64,000 nucleotides of DNA from Plutella xylostella (GCF_932276165.1 NC_063998.1:1128501-1192500), one strand, 5' to 3'. Positions 1 to 10,083 are shown, counted from the first letter of the stretch. The notes: generated by a model not told the origin, from the sequence alone. Numbers and translations: made by a program.

Positions 1-333
1 GATAGTAAAAGCATAGCCGTCTTTTCCAAAATATTACTCAAGAGTTTAAAAATGGGTAGGTTTCTATTTTTAAATTCAAATTCAAATTCATTTAATTTAT
101 TCACACTAAATCACAACATACACGTATGAAATTCTACAAAACATTATAATTAAATTACTGGACTAAACCACCTACATAAATTAAAAAAATCGGTTTTCAA
201 TAAATATTAAACAACAATAATGTTGAACCAACTGCTCAGCAAAAACTTTTATACTTTTGATAACTGCTTTCATTAAACCAATATGATTGGTCCGTTCTCA
301 CCGCACTGAAGTTAGACACGGAACGCTCACATT
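1..333. other. AT-rich sequence, nothing recognised
   Basis: Low-complexity AT-rich DNA with poly-A and poly-T runs. I see no repeat family, coding frame or RNA motif in it. Confidence 0.6.
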
Positions 334-466
334 AAGCTGCGTACAGACCGGCCCAACGAACGCCCAACGATGGATATTTATCATACATAATACAGGGCAG
401 ATTGCAGCAACGAAGGTCAACGAAACCCGTTCGTTGGCGTCCGTTTGGCCGGTCTGTATGCAGCTT
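334..466. mobile_element. Short MITE with long imperfect terminal inverted repeats
   Basis: The left end reads AAGCTGCGTACAGACCGG and the right end is its near-complement (CCGGTCTGTATGCAGCTT). Pairing continues inward through a CGTTGG-type segment for roughly 40 bases per arm, leaving a central loop of about 50 bases. It is 133 bp and non-coding. The open frame that crosses it at 287-574 follows from the two arms and is not a gene. No clear target-site duplication was found, so the superfamily is unknown. Confidence 0.7.
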
Positions 467-579
467 TACGAACTTAACTACTCTACAACAGGCGTGTCGA
501 CAGTATTACATTATCAAAGATTTAATGACTTTAGAGGAAAATACACATTCAAAGGATTTAAAAAACTGATTTAGTTTTA

Positions 580-691
580 TTTAAAAAATTGAGATTAATA
601 AGATTTTCAATAAAATAAAAGAGTAAAATACTGCAATCGGCCATTTTGACTGAAACGCCAATCACAGCGCATGACGTCATACTTATGTACG
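580..691 (+). promoter_or_regulatory. Promoter-like block, left member of an inverted pair
   Basis: The block contains AAATACTGC (627-634 region), a 37-base gap, and then TGACGTCATACTTATGTACG at 672-691, which includes the palindromic CRE-type octamer TGACGTCA. The reverse complement of 1694-1830 carries the same elements in the same order with nearly the same gap (34 bases), and similarity continues outward through a TAATAAGATTTT-like stretch. The block lies 108 bases upstream of the ATG at 799. It could be the terminal inverted repeat of a transposon, its promoter, or both. Confidence 0.5.
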
Positions 692-798
692 CTTCACTGT
701 GTTTTGATTACCTTACATACTGATTGCGCGTTACGATTGATATATGTATATTTGTTTTTGTGATTTATCGACTTTATAACACGAATCTATCTTTAACA

Positions 799-926
799 AT
801 GGAACCAGGTTTTATTAATGCAAACAGTGCAAATTTGCCCAGGATCGATTTATTGATGTTGGGCGAGTTCCTTGCAACAAATAAAGAATTTTGCCCTTCC
901 GAATTTAGAAACGTTAAAACCTCTTT
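799..926 (+). CDS. First exon of a YqaJ-family (recombinase/exonuclease-like) protein, fragment
   Basis: From the ATG at 799 (context AACAATGG) an uninterrupted frame of 42 codons begins MEPGFINANSANLPRID and ends EFRNVKTS. It stops at a consensus splice donor, GTAAGT at 927-932; without splicing the frame ends at once. From memory, this N-terminus (MEPG, LP-x-D, FF/FL-ATN, EFRNVKTS) resembles a widespread arthropod protein family whose later exons carry a YqaJ-type nuclease domain and a small zinc-binding module. No following exon was recognised: the sequence after the donor is a MITE, a LINE fragment and an antisense THAP fragment. The copy is therefore probably a truncated first exon rather than a working gene. 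A strongly similar promoter-like block lies upstream. Confidence is fair for the family and low for function. Confidence 0.5.
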
Positions 927-957
927 GTAAGTTTATTTTATTAGTATTTATCTTTAA

Positions 958-1153
958 GGCCCGGGTCTCCTATTTACGCCGTTGGTCGCGTCCAGCGTCA
1001 CGCCGTAGGCCGCGTCACGATGCTCACTACATCTACGCGCCAACGTCGGCGTGTGAGGGAGACCGCATCAGTACATTTCTATAGTGAGCATCGTGACGCG
1101 GCCTACAGAGTGACGCTGGGCGCGACATACGTCGTAAATAGGAGACCCGGGCC
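958..1153. mobile_element. PIF/Harbinger-type MITE with TAA target duplication
   Basis: The element begins GGCCCGGGTCTCCTATTTAC and ends with the complement (GTAAATAGGAGACCCGGGCC). The arms pair for about 75 bases each around a GC-rich centre. It is flanked by TAA on both sides (955-957 and 1154-1156), which matches the TWA target preference of PIF/Harbinger transposons. Length is 196 bp, with no coding capacity. It is much more GC-rich than its surroundings and sits in what would be the first intron of the YqaJ-like gene. Confidence 0.85.
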
Positions 1154-1156
1154 TAA

Positions 1157-1390
1157 CTCTCTCTCTCCCTCTCTCTCAGCCTTCTGTAGTCCACTGTTGG
1201 ACATAGGCCTCTCCTAACGATCGCCACCCCAAACGGTCACCCGCCATCTGCATCCAGCGGCTTCCCGCTACCTTCTGCAGATCATCAGACCAACGGGTTG
1301 GGGGCGACCGACACGCCGTTTGCCGACACGGGGTCTCCACTCCAGAACCTTTGTACTCCAGCGGTCGTCGGCTCTGCGGGCTACGTGACT
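1157..1390 (-). pseudogene. RTE-like LINE, C-terminal coding end plus 3' tail
   Basis: Read on the minus strand, the fragment encodes the usual C-terminus of a lepidopteran non-LTR retrotransposon: a RW..KVLEWRPR.GKRRVGRP segment, then after a frameshift DDLQKVAGSRWMQ, GWRSLGEAYVQQWT and a stop at 1177-1179. It ends in a (GA)n tail, seen as (CT)n on the plus strand. The frameshift shows it is dead. It is the same family as the copy at 12666-12864, and its tail directly abuts the MITE at 958-1153. Confidence 0.8.
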
Positions 1391-1439
1391 AGCTACGTTA
1401 TCTTTAACACTAGATATAAATATGACTAAGTAGCAATCA

Positions 1440-1637
1440 AACTCGTTTTAAACTCGTAGAAGTTTTATTTCGCCGAAGAAGTTTGTTTCGTAGAAGTTTG
1501 TTTCGCCGTGCAAGCTTTAACCATTTATCTCTTATTATTTTCTTGTATGGGACATGTACAAACACCTTGTTGGGTGTCGTTATTGATGTATTTTTGCACT
1601 GAGGCACTGCACACCACTTATAAACTTTAGAATTCAT
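1440..1637 (-). pseudogene. THAP-type zinc-finger domain fragment
   Basis: The minus-strand frame from Met at 1635-1637 reads MNSKVYKWCAVPQCKNTS, then FVHVP and RDKWLKLARR. This gives the first half of a C2CH THAP domain: the Cys-x4-Cys pair (CAVPQC), a conserved Pro before the core Phe, and the Trp of the helix. The second Cys/His pair is missing. After LARR the frame enters an in-frame duplication (NKLLRNKLLRRNKT) and stops at 1437-1439, so the domain is incomplete. THAP domains bind DNA and occur in P-element-type transposases and in many insect proteins of transposon origin. An upstream CRE-containing block (1694-1713) is an inverted match to the one ahead of the YqaJ-like exon. A first exon cut at its splice site, or a decayed copy, would both fit. 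Confidence 0.7.
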
Positions 1638-1693
1638 TTTTAACACAAAAAATACGCAGTGTTTGTTTACTTTGCTGTTGTAAACAAATTTGA

Positions 1694-1830
1694 CGTACGT
1701 AAGTGTGACGTCACACACGACGCCATGACACGGCGAGCTGTTTTCGCGCAGTATTTAAAAATGTTTATAAAAATGGCTTTAAATTTCCAAAATCTTAAGT
1801 TTATTACCGAAATATAGGTTTTGTTGTAAA
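1694..1830 (-). promoter_or_regulatory. Promoter-like block, right member of an inverted pair
   Basis: In minus orientation the block reads AAATACTGC, a 34-base gap, then TGACGTCACACTTACGTACG (1694-1713). It differs from the left block at only two transitions across these 20 bases and has a matched gap. It lies 57 bases upstream of the THAP ATG. Outward similarity to the left block continues past AAATACTGC to around 1800. Confidence 0.5.
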
Positions 1831-2071
1831 CAATAGATGGTTATCTGCATTACGGAAGAGGATTTCAAAATCTTTCGCCTTCCCTACTCCACAACTTCAT
1901 AATCTAACTTCAGCTATATTTGGCTTTTATGCTAATTGTAATACGGTTTAATATTCTATTTCGACCGGACGCTTCACTGTCCAGGGCAAGTCAAAGTTGG
2001 GCGGGCGGGGGTTACGGCGTTTTGATCATTTAAATTTAATGTTTAGACAATGCACTTATGATAAATTATTA

Positions 2072-2254
2072 GGGCTTTACCACAAAAAATTCAATTCAAT
2101 TTTGGTTGAATGGCTCTTTGCCGTGTGTGACTAACACGGCACAAAAAATTAGACAGTATTTAACAGATGTTTACCACTGTCAAACGCCTACGAAATCTGT
2201 CAAATTTCGTTTTGAACACTTGCAAAACGGTGTTTAAAGTTATTGTGGTAGCAC
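2072..2254 (+). mobile_element. MITE, copy 1 of a GGGCTTTACCACAA-end family
   Basis: Left end GGGCTTTACCACAAAAA; right end TTGTGGTAGCAC, giving imperfect terminal inverted repeats. The interior (CTGTCAAACGCCTAC, AATTTCGTTTT) matches the reverse complement of 16131-16256. This copy carries about 50 extra bases near its left end that copy 2 lacks. Confidence 0.65.
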
Positions 2255-3000
2255 AGTTAGGTTTTAAAGTAATTATTGTTAAACCTACTTATTATGTTTC
2301 ACACTTAAGAATATGTGTAAAGTTGTAACACTTTTTACAGTAAGTGTAATTAAAATTAGTAAATGCTGATAAGTAACCGCGTAACAGCAGTTTTTTGTTT
2401 CTGTCAAGTAACGTGAAATGTACTACGTATAAGGGCTGTGTTGACAAACTGATTAATGCATTATAGGCACCAGCAGTTACCGTACAGTCAGAAATTGAAA
2501 ACCCGAAGAAATATTTTATAGTACAAACGTTGCCTCCCGTGAAACCCTTACTAACTTCGCGAATATGCAAATATTATGAACCGTCCAAGGGGTCACTCTC
2601 TAAGCCCACGAACGAAGAAGAATTGTCGCGCAACCGGCACACTTAATACAACACAATAGAGTCGTGGTTGGCGCTGCTGTTTTGTTTTTCCGGAGCGCTG
2701 CGCAAACCCCGGCTCTATCTCGTTGTAATAAACGTGCTTGTTGCGTGAAAATTTTGGTTAATTTGTTCGTCAATTTAGAAAGTGACCCCACAGGGCGCGG
2801 CCAGAGCATTTCACTTAATAAAACGCCCCCGAATTCATATAGAAGCATTCCAATTTACATTTTACACTTACCTAATTTGATTTTTTCGGACCCAATTATC
2901 CGAAATTGTATTTTTTGTTTGGAAATTGAGGCAAATAAAGTGTCCAAGCTGTGAAACCTTACGGTATAATTAGATATAAGTTTCCATCTGTGTGCCGCTG
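2255..3000. other. No recognised feature
   Basis: Mixed-composition sequence with short open frames on both strands but no recognisable motifs. The GC-richer part near 2640-2830 was read in all frames without result. Confidence 0.5.
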
Positions 3001-3285
3001 AAGCGTCCGCAATCGAGATATCTTCAGTGATCATAACTGATATGAAACTGACTGAAGTAGAATATGAACATACAAAACAACAAGTATCAAGACTACTGTG
3101 ACTGTGTGCGTGAGCCACGCGTACGTAGTACGACTTCGTACTTAAAATTGAACAGAACGGTTTTGTAATAGCCTTCTTAAACAACACATGGAACAGCCAC
3201 TCATTGGACGCGTTTCTGCGGCAGTAGATCCCGGCTGCTGCTTCGGTAGCAGTCGTGAAGCCTAGTCGAAGCCTAGTTGAATTAA
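3001..3285 (+). mobile_element. 5S-derived SINE, diverged copy
   Basis: It starts AAGCGTCCGCAATCGAGAT, the same head as the full copy at 17098. It contains TCAGTGATCATAACTGATA and a CATTGGACG segment, and ends in GGCTGCTGCTTCGGTAGCAG and AGCCTAGTCGAAGCC. Heavily mutated, with an internal expansion of about 100 bases around 3045-3180. The antisense frame at 2855-3319 is produced by this element and is not a gene. Confidence 0.7.
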
Positions 3286-3289
3286 AATA

Positions 3290-4216
3290 GGTTTGGTTAG
3301 TAACTGACAACTTACTCAAAGCGGGTCACATCTGGCCATTCTTCGATTAAAATAAATAATAATAATAATGAATTAAATACAAAATAAAATAAAGTTTGTT
3401 TTGCTCTGATAAATTATTTTAAAAAACTAAAAAAGTTTATCCGACTAATTTTAGATGAAATTTGAAGTAGGTAGTTAATAGTTATTGAAAAGTAGAAAAA
3501 ATCACAATATCTTTGGGGATTAGACATGGTTCAAAAAAGAAAACAATACTCATTGCATATTGAAACATACCTTAAAAACTAATTATTAAAAAAAAAACTC
3601 CATTATTCCAGTTAATACAGACACATCACCTCAAAATAGATGAAACATCTTATTCGAAAGCTTATAAGTTGACTATATGTTTTAAGACGTCGAACGTTAC
3701 ACTCATCGACTTGAGGAGTTGTCCTTTAGTCATACAATTGAATAGCGCCATCCAATGAACGCGCAAGTGATTCAACCAAAAAGGAGTTTCAACCTGCCTG
3801 AGACATGTATATAACCTACATACAATAATTTATTTCATCCCATGAAAATTGAAATCCTATCCAGCCCAACCATCAATACATACTATAGTAACGAGAGGTC
3901 ACACCTGAAAATTTCATTAACTTCTATAGATAATAATAGATTAAAAACAACGTATATTGCAATTAATAATTAAACGCATACACGAATTCCTATGCAAAAA
4001 TAGATTGCTAGAATATTAGAAACAATATTAAGAGATTAAAATAATATTAGAAAACTAGATTTTTATATTTAGATTTTTACATCTACATTGTACCCAATAT
4101 ATTTAATACAAACAAGGATAGTCATTACATTCCACAGAATAACCAAACCATACCGCGAGGTAGAAACAAGCTCAACAACGACATCTAGTGATTTTTGTTA
4201 TGAAACACATTGATAC
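3290..4216. other. No recognised feature
   Basis: AT-rich sequence with an (AAT)n run near 3355-3370 and several poly-A tracts. No repeat family shared with the rest of the window was recognised. Confidence 0.5.
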
Positions 4217-4366
4217 GCCTTGTTTCACCATAGTCTGTTAGATCATTAACACCCCTGTTACATTGTAATGTAATCAATTACCTATACGTCATCTCCATTT
4301 TAAATTCTTGACAGATGTTCCAAAAGTCTCTTGTTATGATCTAACAGAGTATGGTGAAACTGGGGC
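4217..4366. mobile_element. MITE with TTTCACCATA inverted ends
   Basis: Left arm GCCTTGTTTCACCATAGTCT followed by GTTAGATCAT; right arm is the near-complement ATGATCTAACAGAGTATGGT followed by GAAACTGGGGC. About 35 bases pair per end across 150 bp. Non-coding, with no clear target duplication. Confidence 0.7.
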
Positions 4367-4408
4367 TTAAATATTAACACAGAATAATAACTAGTGATAT
4401 TATGTAGT

Positions 4409-4531
4409 AGATGGCGGGACGACTTGGACAAGTTCCTACCTGAGTGGTCCGAAGTGGCGGAGGATCGCGATCGTTGGACCAAATATAAGGAGGCCTTTGC
4501 CCAGCAGTCAGACATAAAACAGACTATTTAA
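4409..4531 (+). pseudogene. LINE reverse transcriptase C-terminus (RTE-like), fragment
   Basis: An uninterrupted frame of 40 codons reads RWRDDLDKFLPEWSEVAEDR, then DRWTKYKEAFAQQSD and a stop at 4529-4531. The WRDDLD...W...A.DR..W...EAFAQQ pattern is the end of the reverse-transcriptase ORF in a common lepidopteran LINE family, distinct from the EAYVQQW family elsewhere in this window. Only the extreme C-terminus remains, as expected of a 5'-truncated insertion. Confidence 0.7.
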
Positions 4532-4539
4532 AAAAAATT

Positions 4540-5508
4540 AGGTACAGGCCTTCTAGAATGTAGGGATTTTCTTTATAACAAAGCTTATAGATTGTTGGTA
4601 CTTATCTATATTTACTGAACCTACGCTTAATATTATTTCCGAAGGTAGGTATGATGGAAGAGGAAAAGGTTATCACAATGAAATCGGGCTTCTCCTAAAA
4701 AGCAATTTCCATAATGTGTCTTTTATATCGAGACCTCGAGATAACGAAATACGAAAAAATACATGATTTAATGATTGATATCACATTGTTATAAAACAAT
4801 ATTACATACACTACATAGGTTTATATTTATGTACCTACATTACTTTTATCTTTTTGTAGTAAAAAACAAATTGTCTTTTCATTGCGAGATTGGTTCTTTG
4901 TTTTATTATTGTATGTGTTCTTTGAAAGATTCCTGTTTTTATATGAACAAAGCTTCAGTGTTATTTGTTTTTTTAACTTATTGTCAAATTACTCGAATAC
5001 AAAGTGGCGCCCCTATTGGAAACTTTTGACAGATAATGTATGCAGATCACAGAAGAAAACATAAACTTTTTTCGTTTTCCTAAATTTCAAAACCCGTAGT
5101 TTTTGGCTATTGGTAATAATAATTATATTATGACAATGTTCATATTCCTATAAAAATTATAAAAATATTATTGTGTCTTTCACTTAACCAATTTCGGTCC
5201 GGATTTCAGGGCATGATACTATAACCACTGTTCTTCGGATAGTTTCTGGCTATAGAGATTCTTTGTAATAAAAACGCACAGGTATAATTGAAAAAAAAAA
5301 CAGATTTCAATTTGAAATGGATAGTATTGGAGCAATTCGCAAAATGGTCGATTTTATAGACATATCCAGGCACAAGAGTATCTGAATCCAATGATTTAAT
5401 TTGATACCTTGTTGAATTTGGGTAAAACCTTTTTTTCAACAGCAGTTTTAGTTTTATAACCATACCATACTGAAGTAATTTTTAAAAACATTTAGAATTT
5501 AATAAATA
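4540..5508. other. No recognised feature
   Basis: AT-rich DNA. The two overlapping frames between 4775 and 5064 are rich in Phe, Tyr and Leu, as expected from AT-rich noise, and show no domain. Confidence 0.55.
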
Positions 5509-5519
5509 TATTTAAAGAT

Positions 5520-6103
5520 ATAGTATCACCTATCTCGGGGGAGTAGTGAACCCAATAGGAGGAACAGAGATGGACATCGAAACCCGCCTAAACAAAGCTA
5601 GAGGTGCTTTTGCCCAGTTAAAGCCGGTGTGGAGCTCTAACGCCATGACCCGGCGTACAAAAGTGAGTATTTTCGAGTCTAACGTAAAGTCAGTCTTGCT
5701 ATACGGTTGCGAAACATGGTTCGTTCGGAAAGACCTATCCAGCAAGCTACAGGTATTTATCAACAAATGCCTAAGGCGAATTTTGCGGATTTACTGGCCA
5801 CGAACCATTTCTAACGCGAAACTGTGGAGGCTGACTAAGCAGAAACCCATCGAACAGGAAATCCTCACAACAAAATGGAGGTGGCTGGGTCATACCCTCA
5901 GAAGACCCGAAGAAATCCCGTCGAAGCAAGTGCTCAGCTGGCAGCCAACCGGAAAACGTAAACGGGGCCGCCCAAAAACAACCTGAGAATGAGGCAAAAG
6001 TTGTGGGAATGAAGTGGGAGGATCTCGCAGCCGCTGCCCAAGATCGAGCCAGATGGAGAAATCTACTCAAGGCCCTTTGTCCCTGTTGAGGGATGTATGT
6101 ATG
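5520..6103 (+). mobile_element. 5'-truncated RTE-like LINE insertion with 11-bp target duplication
   Basis: The insertion is bounded by the direct repeat TATTTAAAGAT (5509-5519 and 6104-6114), a typical LINE target-site duplication. The 3' end is a (TGTA)n microsatellite tail. Only the last part of the ORF is present, which indicates truncation during target-primed reverse transcription. The duplication is perfect, so the insertion is fairly recent. Confidence 0.9.
5524..6088 (+). pseudogene. Reverse transcriptase C-terminal region of RTE-like LINE
   Basis: The frame reads YLGGVVNPIGG, GAFAQLKPVW, SVLLYGCETW, FINKCLRRILRIYWP, KWRWLGHTLRRPEE and GKRKRGRPK. This is the standard thumb and C-terminal region of RTE-like endonuclease-reverse transcriptases, downstream of the catalytic YADD motif, which is not included here. 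At about 5983 a one-base loss turns the expected Trp codon after RGRPKTT into TGA. A second shift follows, after which the family ending WEDLAAAAQDRARW and LLKALCPC is readable to a stop at 6086-6088. Two frameshifts and the missing N-terminal two thirds make it non-functional. Similarity was judged by memory of the family, not by search. Confidence 0.85.
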
Positions 6104-6114
6104 TATTTAAAGAT

Positions 6115-7000
6115 TACAAATTTGCATTCCGAGATGGAGTCTCTGTCTCGAAGCTTTTGCTTTATGATTATTTATTTTCAATAAAACCTACTCCAATTAA
6201 ATCTAAAAAAATATTATAAAAAAATTATAGTGGTTCACTTTTTATTTCGCTTCTTCATTTTTTTTACGGCCATATAATAATCCCGTAAATTAAACCGGCA
6301 GCAGCGGATATCTCTAAATCAAAATTAAAACTGCGAGAATTCTACCGGAAAATAAGGTCGTAATTTTCTAAATTTAACCCTCGAACGGCCATCGATCTAT
6401 CACTCCGTGGCATTTCCATTGATTTATAAGTTGTTTGTTTCAAAATTATTACCCAATCTTCAATATAAGACCGTAGACTTTGAAGAATTATGCCGTAATC
6501 CTTTAATAATTGGATTATCGTTTGTGTTTTATGGAGATTTAAAAACATCAAAGTATTAAAAATATGCATTTAAAAATTATATCTATCTACCCCAGTATTA
6601 TCAAGAATACCTATAGATTGTAGTTTCAACCCTCACAGAAAAAGAGGAGTGTTAAAACAAGGAGTGTTAAAAAGATTAAGTGTCTGTGTGCGCGCAGCGT
6701 AAAAGTAAGCTTAACAGCATTATTGATTATAAATCACCTTCCTATGGTTCTAGCATGGGTATGTTTGACAGATAAGTAAATATTATTTAAAAATTACTGA
6801 TACCTACAGTCCTACATATACATGACATACATGACATTACTCAGAAATTTAGACGTTTACCCAGCAATAAATAAATTCGTAGCTACATGGAAACAAACAC
6901 CAACACACTTATAAAATCACCCTTTTTGAGGGTTAATATAACATGGTCAATCCGACCCATCACCCCAACAAGCATGAAAATAAACACAGCGATCAATACA
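6115..7000. other. Mostly unrecognised; short LINE/DNA-repeat scrap near 6640-6705
   Basis: AT-rich. Around 6640-6705 the pattern AAAAAGAGGAGTGTTAAAA followed by GTGTCTGTGTG resembles a repeat also seen, decayed, at 10808-10905 and 48690-48760. The remainder shows nothing. Confidence 0.4.
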
Positions 7001-7160
7001 GTGTTGATCGCGCGGCGGCGGCGGCGGTGGCGGCGGCGGCGGCGGGCAAGTAATCAATCAGACTGACAAAGTGCGGAGGCTGTTGTGACGAAGCGAGCCT
7101 GCACAGCGTCGCTGTCTGCGATGTCGATGAAGATTTGTGCGTCGTTCATTTGTTTTTTAT
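7000..7160. repeat. (GGC)n microsatellite in a CpG-rich patch
   Basis: A GGC/GCG run with one GGT interruption spans about 7011-7050, followed by CpG-rich sequence to about 7155. It is a sharp GC peak in AT-rich surroundings. It could be part of a host 5' exon or promoter, but no splice donor of good quality or long frame supports that. Confidence 0.6.
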
Positions 7161-7635
7161 TTATATGAATTCAGCAACGGTCAAGTCAAAGTGGTGGTGG
7201 CGTTGCACTAGGAAAAAATGTGGTTAATTTGTTTTGTAGTCTCCGATGAAGGCACGTTAGTAAATACACAAAAAAAAATTGTCCACTGATAAAATTTCTG
7301 TAAGAACCTATTTGTAATCGGAAAGTAACTTCCCGACTAAACTGTTTAGCCAGTATTCTAAACCTCGTCAAACAGACTTTTACATTTTTCAAAAGAATAA
7401 TGAACATAAGATAACCATAGAACAAACTTATATTTACGTAGGTATGTAAAACAGTCAAATAACCCAATTAGTTATTATATCGATAAACTATAATACTGTC
7501 CACCACTACAACACAAGTCGACGATTAGACTACAAGGAGTGTCTTCAAACAACAGCCCATTCACTCCGTGCGACGAATTCAAGTTAAGGAGGTGTTTATA
7601 GTAATAGAAACAATTGCATTAGTTTATACAATTGT
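7160..7635. other. No recognised feature
   Basis: AT-rich sequence; the antisense frame at 7186-7467 shows no domain and has the composition of noise. Confidence 0.5.
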
Positions 7636-7757
7636 ATTCTTCTATTCTCAGTGGGGTTGTAAGTACCTGCACCTAGCTCTCTCGAATGCAACCTTTGTGC
7701 ATATCCCCAAAGTCTAACCTGCCTTCCTGGACTTTTTCCGACTACGCTGGTCCACTA
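7636..7757 (-). mobile_element. SINE-B, truncated 3' portion
   Basis: It matches the reverse complement of 44080-44193: TTCTATTCTC tail, TGTAAGTACCTGCACCTAG, CCTTTGTGCATATCCCC, CTGCCTTCCT and ACGCTGGTCCACT. The tRNA-like head is absent. The (TTCTA)n end marks the 3' tail. Confidence 0.8.
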
Positions 7758-8337
7758 ATCTGATAATTAATGTAATGTATTGTAAAAGTAATATTATACC
7801 TGCACTTGACTTTAGTTTACAGGTAATTTTTATGAATCATCATAAAAATGTTCTTTCGTGGAGTAACCTTCATACATCACATAATAATTATACTAATTGA
7901 GCATTAAAGTCAGTCCAAGCAATAAAATGGTTTGCTCAGCCAAACTTTAAACACAAATTTGTTAAAACGGCGCCATTTCCTAAATAACCCACATCTTTTG
8001 TGTTGAAACGAGTTTTTAATCAAAACGAGCGTCTCAGAATTTTCATTAATTTGGAACGTCTACCCCTTAAATAAGGAGGCTTAACGAATTATTCCAGTTA
8101 ACATTAAGACAAGCCAAGAAATCTGTGGTAGCGTCTTGCCATTCGCATTAGCTCTGTGCTTCTAAAGTACTCTTCATTTACATGACGTGCGGGAGCATAC
8201 AGGGTATAAAAGTGGTCCTACCAAAACATTTCATGTTAAATATTGCAAATAGAAGAACATTATTCACCTCGTACTGTTAAAACGTAATCAGAGCATAATC
8301 TTTTGTAGATCCAAGTTTCTAACCCTACATTTCCATC
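7758..8337. other. No recognised feature
   Basis: Unique-looking sequence of average composition; no motif shared with the repeats of this window. Confidence 0.5.
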
Positions 8338-8590
8338 TCGTAGCCCGTAGCCCGTAGCTCGTAGCTTGTAGCCCGTGGCCCGTAGCCCGTAGCCCGTAGC
8401 CCGTATTCCGTAGCCCGTAGCCCGTAGCCCGTAGCCCGTAGCCCGTAGCCCGTAGCCCGTAGCCCGTAGCCCGTAGCCCGTAGCCCGTAGCTTGTAGCCC
8501 GTAGCCCGTAGCCCGTAGCCCGTAGCCCGTAGCCCGTTGCCCGTAGCCCGTAGCCCGTAGCATGTTACCTATAGCGTGGCCCGTAGTAGC
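8338..8590. repeat. Tandem array of a 7-bp unit (CCGTAGC)n
   Basis: About 32 units of CCGTAGC (equivalently GCTACGG) run from about 8338 to 8560, with scattered single-base variants (CTTGTAGC, CCGTGGC, CCGTATT, CCGTTGC), and then decay to about 8590. Because 7 is not a multiple of 3, the minus strand reads as an endless 7-residue repeat (LRATGYG), which explains the open frame at 8288-8563. Variants are not evenly spread: a block of about 12 perfect units lies at about 8408-8490. Confidence 0.95.
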
Positions 8591-8904
8591 CTTTTCCCGC
8601 TATTAACATAGTAGGCGTGCAAACCATGGAATCAACTGTAGAGTCGCAGAGTTGGCTTATTTTGGCGGTGCTTTGGAGAACCATAAAATGTTAACGAAAT
8701 CTTTAATCACATATCCTACCCATCAAACTGAACAACTTTTCCAAAAACATACCTACCCTCGCTGATATTTTTTCCTCAATCTCCCATACAAAGTATATTT
8801 TTTTAGGAAAGTTGTTCAGTTTACATCCTGTTTACATTCTAAGGGTGACGCATGGAAATTAAAATCATACAAAGAGACAATAAATAAAAAACTAGATACC
8901 TACA

Positions 8905-9162
8905 TATAAATAAATAAATATGTGGGGACATCTCACACACGGCCGTCCGACCCCAAGCTAGGCAGAACCTGTGTTATGGGTGTCGGACAGCTGATATATC
9001 TACACAAATACATAGATAGATAGATACTAAATATAAATATCAACACCCAAGACCCGAGTACAAATATCTGTCTTTAAACAAATATGTGCCCCAGCCGGGA
9101 ATCGAACCCGGGACCTTCGGCATAGCAGTCAGGGCCACTAACCACTACGCCATTCGATCGTC
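8905..9162 (-). mobile_element. SINE-A, tRNA-derived, near full length
   Basis: Read on the minus strand the head has a pol III A box (TGGCGTAGTGGTTAGTG) and a B box (GGTTCGATTCCCGGCTGG), then a body (TATTTGTACTCGGGTCTTGG, CAGCTGTCCGACACCCA, GCCTAGCTTGGGGTC) and an (AAAT)n tail. The same family is at 35712-35990 (+), 41160-41362 (+) and 42813-43077 (-). The copies at 8905 and 42813 are nearly identical. Confidence 0.9.
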
Positions 9163-9980
9163 AATATGAGTTACTCTATACTTACTAATACATTTTTTCG
9201 CGGATTTAGAACGTGTTAGTGTACAATAACATGTGTGATGAAAAAACACGAATGAATCTCCAACGAAACACGATAGCTCGTGAAAAGGATTATAAATATG
9301 AAAAATACTGCATGTTTTCAAAACATGTTTAATCCGTAGAACTGAACTGACGGATTTCTAACAAAGGGAAACTGACTGAAATAGTACGATATGTCTATGA
9401 ATAGATAATTATTAATATACACACGCACGTTAGACTAGCAAGAGATACAATGCTATTAAATTAAGTACGGATTTGTTAATAATTATACTATAGTTTTGAA
9501 GATTGCTTCTTATGTTACAGTGTGAAGTAATTTCACCACAAATTAAGCTCAGAGAGTAAAACAGTTTTTTTGTTAAAAACACAATTAGTAACATAAGAAT
9601 GATATTTCAAAATAAAACCAAACCAAATTCACATTTAATCGAAAACAATCAGATAACGTGAACGTTTTAACCGTTTCTAGATCATCCGAGTATATAAATC
9701 TTTTTAACGTAAAAAGGCTCCGGTTTTCTTATTTTAAAGTAATTTTGAACAATCTAGATTTGCGCCAGTCGTTTCCACCACCGCTGCCACTGCCGAGTGT
9801 GGGCCAAGTTATAAATGACAAGGCTCAAACAACGAGCAATAAGATTTCCTCGAAACAGTAAATCCTGGGCTGGAAAATATTTACTTTTTTATGTAGATAC
9901 AGATCTCGTGAAAACAAATTGAGTTTACCCGTGAGTCGTAGTTAAGATAGTTTTCAATAAATTTGAAAACTCCATCTAGC
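9163..9980. other. No recognised feature
   Basis: AT-rich sequence; the plus frame at 9658-9861 has no recognisable motif. Confidence 0.5.
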
Positions 9981-10083
9981 CACTACCGGAGTGGCTTGAC
10001 GAGGAAGGCCGAGGATGAGTGTTGTGATGTTCCTTGCAAGCCCTATTTCTAGCAGTGGACGATTACTGACTAATGATGATGAC
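9981..10083 (+). mobile_element. RTE-like LINE 3' end, diverged
   Basis: It contains TAGCCACTACCGGAGTGGCT, GAGGAAGGCCGAGGA, GTGTTGTGATGTTCCTTG, AGCAGTGGACGATTACTGAC and a (GATGAT) tail. This is a diverged copy of the 3' end that is intact at 28555-28684. Confidence 0.75.

Noticed and set aside
2855..3319. 154-codon antisense frame
   Set aside because: It crosses a degraded 5S-derived SINE; composition is mixed and no domain is visible.
8338..8560. Possible CRISPR-like array
   Set aside because: Units are contiguous 7-mers with no spacers, and the genome is eukaryotic.
8288..8563. 91-codon antisense frame with a repetitive LRATGYG protein
   Set aside because: It is the direct reading of a 7-bp tandem array; any non-triplet repeat without a stop gives this. 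No signal peptide or conserved domain.
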